64,000 bases of DNA from Psychroflexus aestuariivivens (GTDB lineage: Bacteria; Bacteroidota; Bacteroidia; Flavobacteriales; Flavobacteriaceae): positions 310,001-374,000 of the forward strand of contig NZ_RQVT01000050.1 in the NCBI RefSeq assembly GCF_004010055.1, given 5' to 3'. Positions 18,146 to 28,152 of the stretch are shown one piece after another. How positions within the stretch are numbered: the stretch's first letter is position 1; each line of letters starts with the position of its first letter. The notes beneath the pieces are model-generated. The model was not told the origin of the DNA. It ran no database searches and saw only the letters and a program-made list of their open reading frames with translations. A program made the position numbers and the translations under genes.

Positions 18146-19476
18146 AAGCAAAACTTCAAAATATTATTAACGACTCCGATTTTAAAGAAATCCTTACCAA
18201 AGGATTTTCTTTTTTGGTGTTTAGACTTGGTGGTACAATCGCAGGCTACTTGTTTACGATGTTCATCACGTTGAAGTTTGGCGCCAATATTTATGGATTG
18301 GTGGCTTTGGGTTTTTCTATTTTTCTAATTTCTAGCGTAGTTGGTAAGATGGGTTTGGATATCAATATCCTACAATTTTTTTCGGACGATGACAATGACA
18401 AGCAGTCTGGTATATTTTATAAATCTATAATAAAATCTTTTGCACTCAGCAGCTTGATCGCACTTGGGATTTATTACTTCAGAAATGAGCTTGTATTGCA
18501 TGTTTTTGAGGAGCCTAAACCACAACTTTTGCCCTATTTGCCTTGGGTCTTGGCAGCCATCCCATTTTGGTCCGCTAATAATATTTGCAATGGATATTTA
18601 CGCGCTAAGAAAAAAACCAAAGCCTTTGCATTTTTCAATAATCCAGGGCGGTTTGTGTTTGCTTTGCTTGCCATATTAATTTTATATTTTTTTACAGAAG
18701 ATCCTTTAATCACAGTACAAGCTCACTTTTTTGGCGTGCTGATTAGCGCATTGCTTAGCTTTTTGGTGGTGTCATTTCAAATCAAATCACTTCAATTGAA
18801 AAGTACAGTCAATTCATGGCGTTTTCTAAAAAGCGCCTTGCCAATGATGTTGTCCTCATCGATTCTGATTTTGTTGGGTTGGATGGACACAATAGTGATG
18901 GGAATTTACGTGACCGACTCCGAAATTGGAGTTTATAATGTAGCTCTAAAAGTAGCCACGCTAACCAGTTTTTCATTAGAAGCAATCAATTCTATTTTAG
19001 CACCTAAAATTGCACAGAATTACTGGAAAGGCGATGAGAAAAATTATAAGAAGTTGATTGCATTTTCGACTAAACTTAATTTTTTTATCAGTTCAGGTGT
19101 AGTGTTGGTAATTATATTTGCGAGTCAGTTTTTGTTGGGTATGTTTGGAGATGAATTTGTTGCGGGTACCACTATTTTATTTATTTTTTGTTTTGGACAA
19201 ATTGTCAATTCCTTTTCAGGTTCGGTTGCTGTTATTTTGCAGATGATAGGTAAACAGAAAGTTTTTCAGAATTTTGTATTAACCGCACTTATCATCAATG
19301 TAGTGGCTACCTTTATTTTGACACCGATTTACGGTGGTATTGGTTCGGCGATAGCAACGGTTTCAAGTATATCATTTTGGAGTATTGGCTGCTCTATTTA
19401 CTTGAAACGAAAAATGGGTATAGTTTCATATTTCAATCCCTTTCAAAAATTTTCAAAAGGAAATAATAAGACTTAG
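18142..19476 (+). CDS. Wzx-type flippase (polysaccharide biosynthesis protein)
   Basis: A 444-residue MOP-superfamily protein with about 12 hydrophobic segments and the typical opening FSFLVFRLGGTIAGYLFTMF. Such proteins flip undecaprenyl-linked repeat units across the inner membrane. The start appears to be TTG 18142, whose bases overlap the stop of the WecB remnant (TTGA). The next in-frame ATG would fall inside the first membrane helix. It is followed after 12 bases by the asparagine-synthetase-like gene. Confidence 0.88.
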   Translation: MKAKLQNIINDSDFKEILTKGFSFLVFRLGGTIAGYLFTMFITLKFGANIYGLVALGFSIFLISSVVGKMGLDINILQFFSDDDNDKQSGIFYKSIIKSFALSSLIALGIYYFRNELVLHVFEEPKPQLLPYLPWVLAAIPFWSANNICNGYLRAKKKTKAFAFFNNPGRFVFALLAILILYFFTEDPLITVQAHFFGVLISALLSFLVVSFQIKSLQLKSTVNSWRFLKSALPMMLSSSILILLGWMDTIVMGIYVTDSEIGVYNVALKVATLTSFSLEAINSILAPKIAQNYWKGDEKNYKKLIAFSTKLNFFISSGVVLVIIFASQFLLGMFGDEFVAGTTILFIFCFGQIVNSFSGSVAVILQMIGKQKVFQNFVLTALIINVVATFILTPIYGGIGSAIATVSSISFWSIGCSIYLKRKMGIVSYFNPFQKFSKGNNKT

Positions 19477-19488
19477 ATAAATAAGCAA

Positions 19489-21225
19489 ATGGCAGGAATT
19501 TACGGAATTTTGTTGAATGGTTTAAACCATGAAAGTGAGCTTAACTTGTATAAGAATTTTTATAGATTCAGGTTTAAGGATACTATAAATGAAGAATTAA
19601 AGTATAAGCAAAATTACTTTGGTAGATCAGTCATAAATAAATTTAATGATGATCGTTTTCTCTATGAAAATGATTTTTATATAGTTTGCCTCGAGGGAAT
19701 TAATTATTCTAAAATTAATACACCTCAGAAAATTATTGATGCTTATAAAGAACAAGGCAGCAATTTTGTTAAGAGTTTGGAAGGCACATTTTCTGGATTT
19801 ATTTTTTCAAAAAACGATGAAGAGCTTACTCTTTTTACCGATAGTTTATCAACTAAAAATATTTATTATTATTATGATAAAAATATTGGTTTTGCTTTTT
19901 CTTCTGAATTGCATGTACTTTCTAAGCTTTTAAGAGATCATAATATACCTATCAGTTATGATTATGATGGAATTTATTCATTAGCTCTTTATGGCCAAAT
20001 GTATAATAACTTCACGCTGGTTAAAGAAATAAAAAAAATAAATTATGGAACTGTACTGACATTTGAATGTCGTGGAAGTACTATGACAACCCAGCAATAT
20101 TATAAAATTTCTAAAAACGAGCGCTCACAATCTAAAGAAGAGGTTGTCGAATCTATAGAAACATTGATGACTAAATCAATCAGACAAGAATGGCAAAAAG
20201 ATAGAGATAACTCATATCAAGAACATTTAAGCTTGTTGAGCGGAGGTATGGATTCTAGGGTTAACACTATCGTTGCGAAAGAACTTGGCTTTAATAAAAT
20301 CAATGCATTCACCTATGGTAATCCAAATTCTAGCGATGTAAAATTCGCCAAAGAAATCGCTCAAGATAATTTCTATTCTCACATACAGTTTAATCTTCAA
20401 AAAGGAGATTTTCTTATTGAGAATATACTGAACAATTATGTTAAGGCTACAGATGGTTTGACGCATTTTACGGCAAATGCAATTATTTATAATGCGTTGA
20501 GCAGAATAGAAAAACAAAATTATGGCTTACTTCACTCAGGACAAATAGGCGACGTCTTATTTGGATCATTTTTGAGACCTAATTATGACTTTAAGAATAA
20601 TAAAGATAAGATTGGATTGACCGGTTTTGTGAAGAATAAGGAAATGCTAGAAAAAATGGATTTTCTAGATGAACTTACAAGCAAATACAATAATTCAGAC
20701 TATGAGGTCTTCGGTTTTGAACAACGGCAGATTAATGGTACTTTAATGGGAGATAATGTATTTAATAACTTTATTGATCAAGTCTCTCCATTTTATAATA
20801 CTGAATTGTTAGATTATTGCCTAACAATACCTAACAGTTTTAAAATCAACCAAAAGATATATTTTGATTGGTTGAAAGTAAAGCATCCGAAAACTCTGAA
20901 TTATAAATGGGAAAAAATAGGCCTTAAACCAAACTCGGATTTTAATATCAATTATGGCAGATTGATTAAAAAATATGTCAATGGAGGAAAAAAATACTTT
21001 GGATTACGATATGATAGTATGAATCCAATAACAAATTGGTTTCAAGCTAATCCAAAGTTGCTAGAAAAATTTAATCAGATATTTAACGAAAATATTGACT
21101 TAATCCAAGATAAAGAACTTAAAAAAGACTTAGTTTCAATTTATGAAAAGGATATTTTTGAATACCGCAATAGGTTTGCTGTGATTACAGTTTTATTAGC
21201 AATTAAGCTTCATTTTAAAATATAA
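19489..21225 (+). CDS. Asparagine-synthetase-like protein without the Cys2 nucleophile
   Basis: A 578-residue protein with the AsnB two-domain layout: an N-terminal Ntn-type glutaminase-like domain (1-200) and an ATP-pyrophosphatase domain with LLSGGMDSR at residues 249-257. The N-terminus reads MAGIYG instead of MCGI, so the catalytic Cys2 is Ala and the glutamine-binding NGEIYN region is not conserved (LEGINY). It probably cannot hydrolyse glutamine. In polysaccharide loci such proteins are thought to amidate uronic acids (WbpS-like), and beta-lactam synthetase shows the same loss. Ammonia or another amine may be the donor (inference). Confidence 0.85.
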   Translation: MAGIYGILLNGLNHESELNLYKNFYRFRFKDTINEELKYKQNYFGRSVINKFNDDRFLYENDFYIVCLEGINYSKINTPQKIIDAYKEQGSNFVKSLEGTFSGFIFSKNDEELTLFTDSLSTKNIYYYYDKNIGFAFSSELHVLSKLLRDHNIPISYDYDGIYSLALYGQMYNNFTLVKEIKKINYGTVLTFECRGSTMTTQQYYKISKNERSQSKEEVVESIETLMTKSIRQEWQKDRDNSYQEHLSLLSGGMDSRVNTIVAKELGFNKINAFTYGNPNSSDVKFAKEIAQDNFYSHIQFNLQKGDFLIENILNNYVKATDGLTHFTANAIIYNALSRIEKQNYGLLHSGQIGDVLFGSFLRPNYDFKNNKDKIGLTGFVKNKEMLEKMDFLDELTSKYNNSDYEVFGFEQRQINGTLMGDNVFNNFIDQVSPFYNTELLDYCLTIPNSFKINQKIYFDWLKVKHPKTLNYKWEKIGLKPNSDFNINYGRLIKKYVNGGKKYFGLRYDSMNPITNWFQANPKLLEKFNQIFNENIDLIQDKELKKDLVSIYEKDIFEYRNRFAVITVLLAIKLHFKI

Positions 21226-21231
21226 AAATAA

Positions 21232-22455
21232 ATGTCTTACGAAAAAAGTAAAATCTCGATTTCACCCTTTCCTATTGTCAGGTCGTTTATCGCTGTTTTT
21301 TTATTTATTAATCTCGTAGGTATTATTGATTTACCGCTTTATAATAATAAATTGGAGAACGTCAAAGTGATCTATTTATTTTTGATAGCCTTAGTATCTT
21401 TTGCATTACCAGCATTTTTTTTTAGAATCATAAAATTTAAAATTTCAGAGAGAGACATTAAGTTTGATAAACATAAACTTGTTAGAATTCTTTTTTACGC
21501 AATCAATTTAATAACTGTCTTTTCTATAATTTATACCAATGTTAGAAATGGACAGATTATTATTTTTTCAGAGGACGATAGATTTGGACCAACAGTAATT
21601 ACAAACTTATTTGTTTATATGTCCATTGTAATCACGTTAACTTATTACAGCTGCATACTTCTAGAAAACAAAAAACTCAAGGCAAAGTATTTTGTGTTTT
21701 TGGCTTTTCAATCTATTTTATTCTTGTCTCTAGGATTTCGATCACCCTTAATCAGTCTTTTAGGTGGTTTTTTTGTAATTTTTTATACGATTAGAAATGA
21801 TTATCAAAATAATTTAAAAAGAGTTTTTTCTTTCAAAATACTTGTTAGTGCACTTCTACTATTAGCCTTAATGTCTTCTATTGCTTCTTTTAGGGTAAGC
21901 AGGAAATACGACCTTGGTAGGTATTATAAAAATATTGATGATAAATATCTTGAAGAAAATACATATTTAGAGCCTTTTGTTCCAACATTATCGTTGTTTA
22001 GATACGATCAACAAATAGTTAGCACTTTGATTGAAGAAAAAGAAGGTGACCCTATGTATTTGGGACTTGCATTTGCCAATATAAAAACCTTACTGCCAGG
22101 AACACAATGGGCAGCTAGAAATATAATAGGCGATATTACAGGTGCAAGGAGCAGACCAGATGGCGTGCCTTGGAGTATAACCCCGACGCTTCAAGGTGCT
22201 TTGTTCGTAGATGGTGGTTATGTTTTTGTCGCAATTGGTTTTTTTATGGCTGCGCTTTTAATGGAGATTTTGCGTAAATACGTTAGAAAAAGAAAAAATC
22301 CCTTCACTGTTGCTCTATACGGAATCGTTGGTGTTTCTTTGTTAAAATGCATCCATACTGGATATATAGATGTTCCTTTTTTAATTATTATTGCTTCGCT
22401 TTTCTTTTTGAAGTTTATCGTTTATAACATTAATTATAAGAAGATAAGTATTTAG
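21232..22455 (+). CDS. Wzy-like oligosaccharide repeat-unit polymerase
   Basis: A 407-residue polytopic membrane protein with about ten hydrophobic segments and a large extracytoplasmic loop near residues 230-320, the arrangement of Wzy O-antigen polymerases. FLSLGFRSPLISLLGGF near residue 165-181 fits the EpsG/Wzy-like families. It follows the AsnB-like gene after 6 bases. Base composition is very AT-rich, as often in Wzy genes. Wzy families diverge so much that the call rests on topology and context. Confidence 0.7.
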   Translation: MSYEKSKISISPFPIVRSFIAVFLFINLVGIIDLPLYNNKLENVKVIYLFLIALVSFALPAFFFRIIKFKISERDIKFDKHKLVRILFYAINLITVFSIIYTNVRNGQIIIFSEDDRFGPTVITNLFVYMSIVITLTYYSCILLENKKLKAKYFVFLAFQSILFLSLGFRSPLISLLGGFFVIFYTIRNDYQNNLKRVFSFKILVSALLLLALMSSIASFRVSRKYDLGRYYKNIDDKYLEENTYLEPFVPTLSLFRYDQQIVSTLIEEKEGDPMYLGLAFANIKTLLPGTQWAARNIIGDITGARSRPDGVPWSITPTLQGALFVDGGYVFVAIGFFMAALLMEILRKYVRKRKNPFTVALYGIVGVSLLKCIHTGYIDVPFLIIIASLFFLKFIVYNINYKKISI

Positions 22456-22558
22456 AAAATTCATTAATTTCTATCCAGTTTTTCAGATTAAAAAACTTGT
22501 GAATTATATACGAAATAAATAATGTATTTATTCTAGAAAACCAAAAAGCACATTAAAA

Positions 22559-23632
22559 TCACTTGGGATTTAAGAGGCTATTCAATCGACTGATTAATCT
22601 TTTTGCAACTAAATCCTTTTTATAATTTTGTGCGTGTTTTAAAGCCTCTTGTCTCATCGCTTCTTTACTTGAAGAATTCATTTTCAAAAAAGAATTTATA
22701 CACTCAAAAAGCGCTTGACTATTTTTACTTTCAAATAAAAAACCATTGACTTCATGTTGTACATAAGTTGATGGTCCTTCAATATTAGAAGCTATTACAG
22801 GTGTACCACAAGCCATAGCTTCCACACCAGTCAAGCCTAAGCTATCATGATAAGTCGGAAATATGTAGATGTCAAATTGATTATATAAATGAACTAATTC
22901 ATTTTGTTTTACAAATCCAATAAAATTTACATTAGATAAATCATGTTCTTTAATAAAAGTTTTAATTTTTTCTTCGTCTGGTCCTTTTCCAGCAATAGTA
23001 GCTGTAAAAGGAATTCCTTCATTTTGTAGCATTACTAAAGCTTTCAAAAAAGTTTTCCAACCTTTTTCTTCTATTAATCGAGAAACGAAACCTAAGTTTA
23101 ATGTTGAATTTTGGGGTTTATTTTTTTCTTTATAAAAAAGAGCTGGATCAATGCCACCAGATGGAGAAACGAAAATATCTTTTTCTGATAAAAAAGGGTA
23201 ATTTTTTAAAATTTCATACTTTAGGTAAGATGATGGCACAACGATTAGTTCAATTCTTTTTAGAATTTTTGAAGCTATGCTTTTATAGAACTTTTTTCGT
23301 TCTAAATAGCTAAAATCATTGCCATGTGCATTTATTACCCATGGTTTATTTTTAAAAGGTAGTAATACTAATAATATAGGCAAATGATGGGTTAGATAAT
23401 GAAGATAAATAAAATCATAGCGACAAAAAGTATAGTTTTTTAAAATTGATAAATAATGGATTAGATACCTGAAAAGTTTTTTTGGGGCAGAATAGGATTT
23501 CCCTTTAATAACAGATTTAGCAGTAAATTTAATTCCTTGTGATTCAAATTCTTCCTTAAAGTTTTTGACAAATACGCCAAATAAGCCATCGTTTTTTGAT
23601 GGATACATATTAGATATCAAGAATATTTTCAT
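22559..23632 (-). CDS. Glycosyltransferase family 4
   Basis: A 357-residue GT-B glycosyltransferase. The N-terminal domain opens MKIFLISNMYPSKNDGLFGV. The C-terminal domain has FVSRLIEEKGWKTFLKAL, IAGKGPDEEKI, and the nucleotide-sugar binding stretch GLTGVEAMACGTPVIAS with the EX7E glutamates. It adds one sugar to the repeat unit; donor and linkage are unknown. It is the only gene of this locus on the minus strand, flanked by two plus-strand membrane protein genes. Confidence 0.88.
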   Translation of the reverse strand: MKIFLISNMYPSKNDGLFGVFVKNFKEEFESQGIKFTAKSVIKGKSYSAPKKLFRYLIHYLSILKNYTFCRYDFIYLHYLTHHLPILLVLLPFKNKPWVINAHGNDFSYLERKKFYKSIASKILKRIELIVVPSSYLKYEILKNYPFLSEKDIFVSPSGGIDPALFYKEKNKPQNSTLNLGFVSRLIEEKGWKTFLKALVMLQNEGIPFTATIAGKGPDEEKIKTFIKEHDLSNVNFIGFVKQNELVHLYNQFDIYIFPTYHDSLGLTGVEAMACGTPVIASNIEGPSTYVQHEVNGFLFESKNSQALFECINSFLKMNSSSKEAMRQEALKHAQNYKKDLVAKRLISRLNSLLNPK

Positions 23633-23688
23633 TGGATAAATTATAAATTGATTGCTATTAAAACCATTAGACGTTAGGTTTTAAAGTT

Positions 23689-23705
23689 TACTTTTGTCAA
23701 AAGTA
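23689..23705. promoter_or_regulatory. Palindrome of two opposed -7-like motifs
   Basis: TACTTTTGTCAAAAGTA has 8-base arms around a central T. Each arm read outward is an exact TAnnTTTG (TACTTTTG), so the element could direct transcription both ways or bind a dimeric regulator. It lies 57 bases upstream of the minus-strand glycosyltransferase start. Confidence 0.35.
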
Positions 23706-23899
23706 CATTTTAATTAAAGACATTTATTGGCGTGTTTCAGATTTATTAGAGTTTATGCATTCACTTTAGGAATATTTAGTTTTTAGAATTTTTTGTGCTA
23801 ATCGAAATGATTTAATGACTATTTGGTGTTACTTTTTCAATAATGAACAATATTCTGTAAAATTTTTCGCTAAATATATCGAAGTTTTTTACTTTTCTA

Positions 23900-23916
23900 A
23901 ATTCGCATAGCGAATT
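23900..23916. repeat. Inverted repeat AATTCGC-ATA-GCGAATT
   Basis: A perfect 7-base inverted repeat has a 3-base loop, about 64 bases before the O-antigen-ligase-like gene. No T run follows directly, so an operator is as likely as a hairpin. Confidence 0.35.
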
Positions 23917-23979
23917 AAAATCGGCATTTTTTTTATTTAAAATAGTAGCTTAGCCGTGAGTTTTTAAAGCATAAACAAA

Positions 23980-25218
23980 ATGAAAGCACGAACACTGACA
24001 ATTGTAACAAGATTGTTTTTATTTATTGCAGTTTTTTTTCTGCCTATAAAAACATCTATTAGCAATATTGGTATAATTGGGCTTATAGTCACCAGTATTT
24101 TTTCCTTCATAATGTACGGTGCTGATTTTAATAAGAGCAACCTAAAGAAGTTTTTTTATCTTTCAACTTTCACCCTCATCGTTCCAGTATTATTAGGATC
24201 TATTTACTCTTCGTTACCAGGTGAAGCATTTGATGAAATCTTTAAATATATTTTCTTGCTTCTACTTCCTATTTTGCTATTTAGAAAAGATCTTTCAGAA
24301 TTATATTTTGAAACAATTTTGAAAAATAGCCTAATAGCTGGTTGTTTCTTAAGTGGAATATTTTTGTTGAGCTATACTTTCTATGATTTTTTTTTAGTAA
24401 GAGATCTCCCAATCGTCAAATTATTTAGCAGTCATATTACAGGATTTAATTTTTTAGAACCAATTGGAGATAGACTACATCCCATTTATGTAGGATCTTA
24501 TTTTGTAACTGCGCTGAGTTTTTTGTTATTCTCCGAGTTAAAAGTCCATAAAGCTTTTAAAGTAATTATTGTTCTTATTTATATTTCTAGCATTGTTTTC
24601 ATGAATTCTAGGATTATATTTTTCTCGTTATTCGTTATTTTTATTCTATTTTCTTTGACTAAATTACCGCTTAAAACTTTTTTCTTGTCATTAGCATTAT
24701 TAGTTGTAGGTTTAATTATTGTTTTCCCCTTTATTGAAAAGACATACATTTTCAATAAAGCTATAAATGGAACAGTTTGGGATTTGAAAAATAATGTAGG
24801 AACGCCAAATACAGCTGAAAGTATAACTTCGGACTCCAGAATGTCAAGATGGATTGTTGGTTGGGAGCTTTTCACTGAAAAACCTCTAATAGGTTACGGT
24901 ACTGGAGTGGAAAAAGAAGTTTTATTAAAAGCGTTTAAAAAAAATGAAATGTCGCGTTCAGTTTCACAAGGCTATAATGCTCATAACCAAATGTTAAGTT
25001 ACTTAATTAGGTTTGGATTGTTTGGCTTCTTTTTCATGATGGCCTTTTTTATCGGAAATTCGTATATGGCTTTTAATCACAAAGACATTGTTTATATATC
25101 TTTCTTAATATTGATGCTTGCAATATTTTCAGTTGAAAACTTTATAGACAGTAACATGGGAATAAATATATTGGTATTATTGAATGCAAACTTTCTCTTA
25201 AAAACAAAATATGCTTAA
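23980..25218 (+). CDS. O-antigen ligase / Wzy_C family membrane protein
   Basis: A 412-residue protein with about eleven hydrophobic segments. An extracytoplasmic loop contains [20 protein letters not shown], then GYGTG, and the conserved [12 protein letters not shown] near residues 331-342, the pattern of the Wzy_C (WaaL-like) family. It may polymerise repeat units or transfer chains to an acceptor. It overlaps the next gene by 8 bases, so the two are probably translated together. Confidence 0.82.
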   Translation: MKARTLTIVTRLFLFIAVFFLPIKTSISNIGIIGLIVTSIFSFIMYGADFNKSNLKKFFYLSTFTLIVPVLLGSIYSSLPGEAFDEIFKYIFLLLLPILLFRKDLSELYFETILKNSLIAGCFLSGIFLLSYTFYDFFLVRDLPIVKLFSSHITGFNFLEPIGDRLHPIYVGSYFVTALSFLLFSELKVHKAFKVIIVLIYISSIVFMNSRIIFFSLFVIFILFSLTKLPLKTFFLSLALLVVGLIIVFPFIEKTYIFNKAINGTVWDLKNNVGTPNTAESITSDSRMSRWIVGWELFTEKPLIGYGTGVEKEVLLKAFKKNEMSRSVSQGYNAHNQMLSYLIRFGLFGFFFMMAFFIGNSYMAFNHKDIVYISFLILMLAIFSVENFIDSNMGINILVLLNANFLLKTKYA

Positions 25219-25735
25219 AAGAAAATTTTTGTTCTTAATATATGTGTTATTTTTTAAAAATACACCAGAGGATTTTAGACCATATAGTTTATTCTTTCCA
25301 AACATTAGGCGTTGGCTTGTAACCCACTATTTAGAAGAATGTGGAAAAAACCTGAGAGTTAAAAAAGGAGCTGAAATCTCTTTGAATTCCACAATAGGAA
25401 GTGACTCAGAATTAGGTTCAAATTCTGTAATCCAAGCAAATGTTGAAATAGGCAATAATGTCATCATGGGACCTGATATTAAAATTTATTCTAGAAATCA
25501 TAAATACGACAGACTAGATATACCAATTCAACAGCAAGGCAAAAGTTATTATAAAACTAAAATTGGTGATGATGTTTGGATTGGTGCGAATGTGATCATA
25601 ACTGCTGGATGTAATATAGGTGACCACGTAATTATAGCTGCTGGCTCTGTGGTAACAAAGGACATTCCTGAATGGGCAATCATTGGTGGTGTCCCAGCCA
25701 AAGTGATTAAATATAGAACAGAAACAAAGAAATAA
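25211..25735 (+). CDS. Hexapeptide-repeat O-acyltransferase (WcaF/LacA-like)
   Basis: A 174-residue left-handed beta-helix acyltransferase. Repeating hexapeptides run from about residue 55 to 160, including [20 protein letters not shown], then [20 protein letters not shown] and [20 protein letters not shown], the signature of acetyl-CoA-dependent sugar acetyltransferases. NHKYD (residues 97-101) carries the likely catalytic His. It probably O-acetylates a repeat-unit sugar. Its ATG at 25211 lies inside the end of the preceding gene. Confidence 0.9.
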   Translation: MLKRKFLFLIYVLFFKNTPEDFRPYSLFFPNIRRWLVTHYLEECGKNLRVKKGAEISLNSTIGSDSELGSNSVIQANVEIGNNVIMGPDIKIYSRNHKYDRLDIPIQQQGKSYYKTKIGDDVWIGANVIITAGCNIGDHVIIAAGSVVTKDIPEWAIIGGVPAKVIKYRTETKK

Positions 25736-25830
25736 GTTTAAATCGCCTTTCATATTTTGAGTTGAATTTGGCCTGCTAAATAAATATAAAATCAATAATT
25801 TCAAATCCGTGTTTTTTAAAATAATTTCTA

Positions 25831-26523
25831 ATGAGTAAACACCAAGATCTTACAAACCCAAATTCTTTGCGTTCAAAAATCCGTAAGAAAAGAGTAAAAC
25901 ATTTAATCAACTTTGTGAACCAAATTATTGAACGGGAGAATCTTAAAAGCATAAAAATATGTGATTTAGGCGGGACTTATAGATATTGGTTAGTTTTTCC
26001 GTTTTCGGATTTCAAAGAAGTTAATTTTGAAATAACTTTAGTGAACGTAGAAAAGGCAATTCGATCTGAAGATGAAAACTATCAAAAGTTATTAGACCAT
26101 TCGAATTTGAAATTTATTTCAGAAGTTGGTAATGGTTGTGATATGTCACATAAAGAAGATAATTCTTTTCATTTAACCCATAGTAACTCGGTTATTGAAC
26201 ACGTTGGAGATTGGCAAAATATTAAAAAATTCGCTAAAGAATGTCAACGCATTGGGAATTATTATTTTGTGCAAACGCCTAATTATTGGTTTCCCATTGA
26301 ACCGCATTATTTGTTACCATTAGTTCATTTTTTCCCTAGACCAATTCACACAAAGACTTTGATGATTTTCAAAAAAAGAAGTTTTGATAGGGCAACTGCT
26401 AATTTTGAAGAAAGCCGAATGCTATCTTACAAAGAATTCAAATTTTTATATGATGAATCTGAATTAATCACAGAGCGTTTCTTTTTTTTACCTAAAAGTT
26501 TTATTGCCAGATCAAAACTTTGA
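25831..26523 (+). CDS. Class I SAM-dependent methyltransferase
   Basis: A 230-residue protein with a Rossmann methyltransferase layout. IKICDLGGTYRYW (near 41-53) stands for motif I, SNSVIEHVGDW (near 123-133) is the post-II acidic region, and YFVQTPNYWFPIEPHYLLP is the later motif common in lipopolysaccharide-locus methyltransferases. It could methylate a sugar hydroxyl or a lipid carrier. It sits 95 bases after the acyltransferase gene. Confidence 0.82.
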   Translation: MSKHQDLTNPNSLRSKIRKKRVKHLINFVNQIIERENLKSIKICDLGGTYRYWLVFPFSDFKEVNFEITLVNVEKAIRSEDENYQKLLDHSNLKFISEVGNGCDMSHKEDNSFHLTHSNSVIEHVGDWQNIKKFAKECQRIGNYYFVQTPNYWFPIEPHYLLPLVHFFPRPIHTKTLMIFKKRSFDRATANFEESRMLSYKEFKFLYDESELITERFFFLPKSFIARSKL

Positions 26524-26630
26524 AAAAGTAAAACCAATTTTTAATTAAAATACAAAATAAGAGTATTTTCGAAATTCATTAATGCACATAAAAAAAGCCA
26601 ATTTTTTCATTTTGAACTTAAAACATTGTT

Positions 26631-27809
26631 TTGACTCGAAAAATCAAAATCCTCGACCTTAAAAGATATTTACCTGCCATTATTTTGGTTGCAGTTTTTC
26701 TGGTTGTCGTAGTCAATACGCAGTTAGTGTATTATCATTCTGCGTTCAGACCTTGGGCGTTTTATGTAAAATCTCTATTGTTAGCAAGTTTTTTTGTACT
26801 GACTTTTAGAAAAGAAATCAAAACCTATTTGTGGATAATTTTACTAGGAATTTGTTTTTTGATTGGTCAGTTTTCTTTGGTTCAATTTGAAATTGACGCA
26901 CTGAAGAATCTTGGAATGTTCATCAAGTATATTTACATTTTTATACTTTTTTTTGGTTTCAAAAAACTGGCGAAAGAAGACAGTTTAGCTTCAATGTTTT
27001 TGGCGCTCAAGTTCATTTTTCTGTTTGTGTTCGCAAGTATTATTCTTGGCTTTATATTCGACATTCCAGAGTTTAGAACTTACGGTTCCAACCGATTTGG
27101 ATACGGTGGTGTGTTGTCAAAACCCTCTGTGACCACCTATTTTTTGATTATGGCTTTTTTATTTTTTGAAATTTTCAAGAAAAAATTTAAATACAGCTAT
27201 GTTTATCTTTTGCTTTGTGTGCTTTGCACATTGATTTCTGGCACCAAAGCCAGTTTGTTGTTTTTAGTTTTTTTCTTTGTTTATAAATTTTTGAGTAAAG
27301 ATTTTAAATTGAACAGAACACAGCTTATTGTTGGCTTAGTTTCAATGTTTTCGATTATCATTTCGGTATTTGTGTTTATGAAATCCACCTTGCAAAATAC
27401 TTACAACGTGTTCTATAAACTCTACGAAAATGAAGGTGTTATTTCCGCACTCACTTCTTTTCGCAGCAGAAAATTTATGGAAGCTGTTGAAATTTACAGT
27501 CAGGAATGGTCTTGGCTCAACTATCTTTTTGGTGGTAAAACAGGATATTACCTTAATGTTGAATTTGACTTTGTAGACTTATTTATTTTTTTCGGTATTG
27601 TAGGATCAATAATTTATTTATGGCTTTATTATAAAATTATTTTCAAATTTTACCTTAGCCAATATAGTATTTTAATTATAGGCTTGCTTACCGTTTCTGC
27701 TCTCTCAGGACAGTTTTTTTACAATACAAATATTACGCTTTTCTTTGCGCCAATGTCTGTTTTGCTTATAAAGTGGCAAAAAAATCCTGAAATATTAGAC
27801 CAGACTTGA
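26631..27809 (+). CDS. Third Wzy/WaaL-like polytopic membrane protein
   Basis: A 392-residue protein with about ten hydrophobic segments and an extracytoplasmic loop near residues 250-305, as in O-antigen polymerases. No sharp motif allows assignment to Wzy or ligase. The start is TTG 26631 (MTRKIKILDLKRYL); no ATG precedes the first membrane helix. Its base composition is a little less AT-rich than that of the genes on both sides. With 21232 and 23980, the locus has three such proteins. Confidence 0.7.
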   Translation: MTRKIKILDLKRYLPAIILVAVFLVVVVNTQLVYYHSAFRPWAFYVKSLLLASFFVLTFRKEIKTYLWIILLGICFLIGQFSLVQFEIDALKNLGMFIKYIYIFILFFGFKKLAKEDSLASMFLALKFIFLFVFASIILGFIFDIPEFRTYGSNRFGYGGVLSKPSVTTYFLIMAFLFFEIFKKKFKYSYVYLLLCVLCTLISGTKASLLFLVFFFVYKFLSKDFKLNRTQLIVGLVSMFSIIISVFVFMKSTLQNTYNVFYKLYENEGVISALTSFRSRKFMEAVEIYSQEWSWLNYLFGGKTGYYLNVEFDFVDLFIFFGIVGSIIYLWLYYKIIFKFYLSQYSILIIGLLTVSALSGQFFYNTNITLFFAPMSVLLIKWQKNPEILDQT

Positions 27810-28152
27810 TGGATATAACATTTTAAGTTTTTGAAGAAAAGTCTTGATTATTAATATATTTATCACTTAATAATAGTTTTTTAAAGTCATTTCTTGATGA
27901 GCAATAAATTAAAGCATTGTTTTCCAGTTTTTATACTATAAGTTGAAAAATACAAGTGTTTAATTATTTTCCTAATGAACGAAAAATTCACATTAAAAAG
28001 TGTTTTTCTTAACCAAGACAACTTAAAAGGGATAATTTTTCTTTATTTGCAAGTCATATTAATTTTAGAACAATTTAAGTTCATCTATAATTGATGTCAA
28101 TATTCTAATTAATAATACGTTTTCAATTAGCAAAATCTATTTTTAAAACTTA
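27810..28152. other. 343-base intergenic region without convincing genes
   Basis: Very AT-rich sequence between the third Wzy-like gene and the sulfotransferase gene. A 39-codon frame (27975-28094) exists but has no feature supporting it. No terminator hairpin or exact TAnnTTTG was seen on the plus strand. Confidence 0.5.

Larger units (their letters stand above)
23633..23979. other. 347-base divergent intergenic region
   Basis: No gene was found. It separates the minus-strand glycosyltransferase from the O-antigen-ligase-like gene. It holds a 17-base palindrome at 23689-23705 and a 7-base-arm hairpin at 23900-23916, both listed separately, and is otherwise AT-rich. It is the expected place for two divergent promoters. 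Confidence 0.6.

Noticed and set aside
22456-23979. Invertible segment containing the reversed glycosyltransferase.
   Set aside because: No long inverted repeats bracket the gene, and no recombinase gene is in the window.
27975-28094. A 39-codon ATG frame in the gap before the sulfotransferase gene.
   Set aside because: No recognisable motif, very AT-rich context and a length expected by chance; not listed as a gene.
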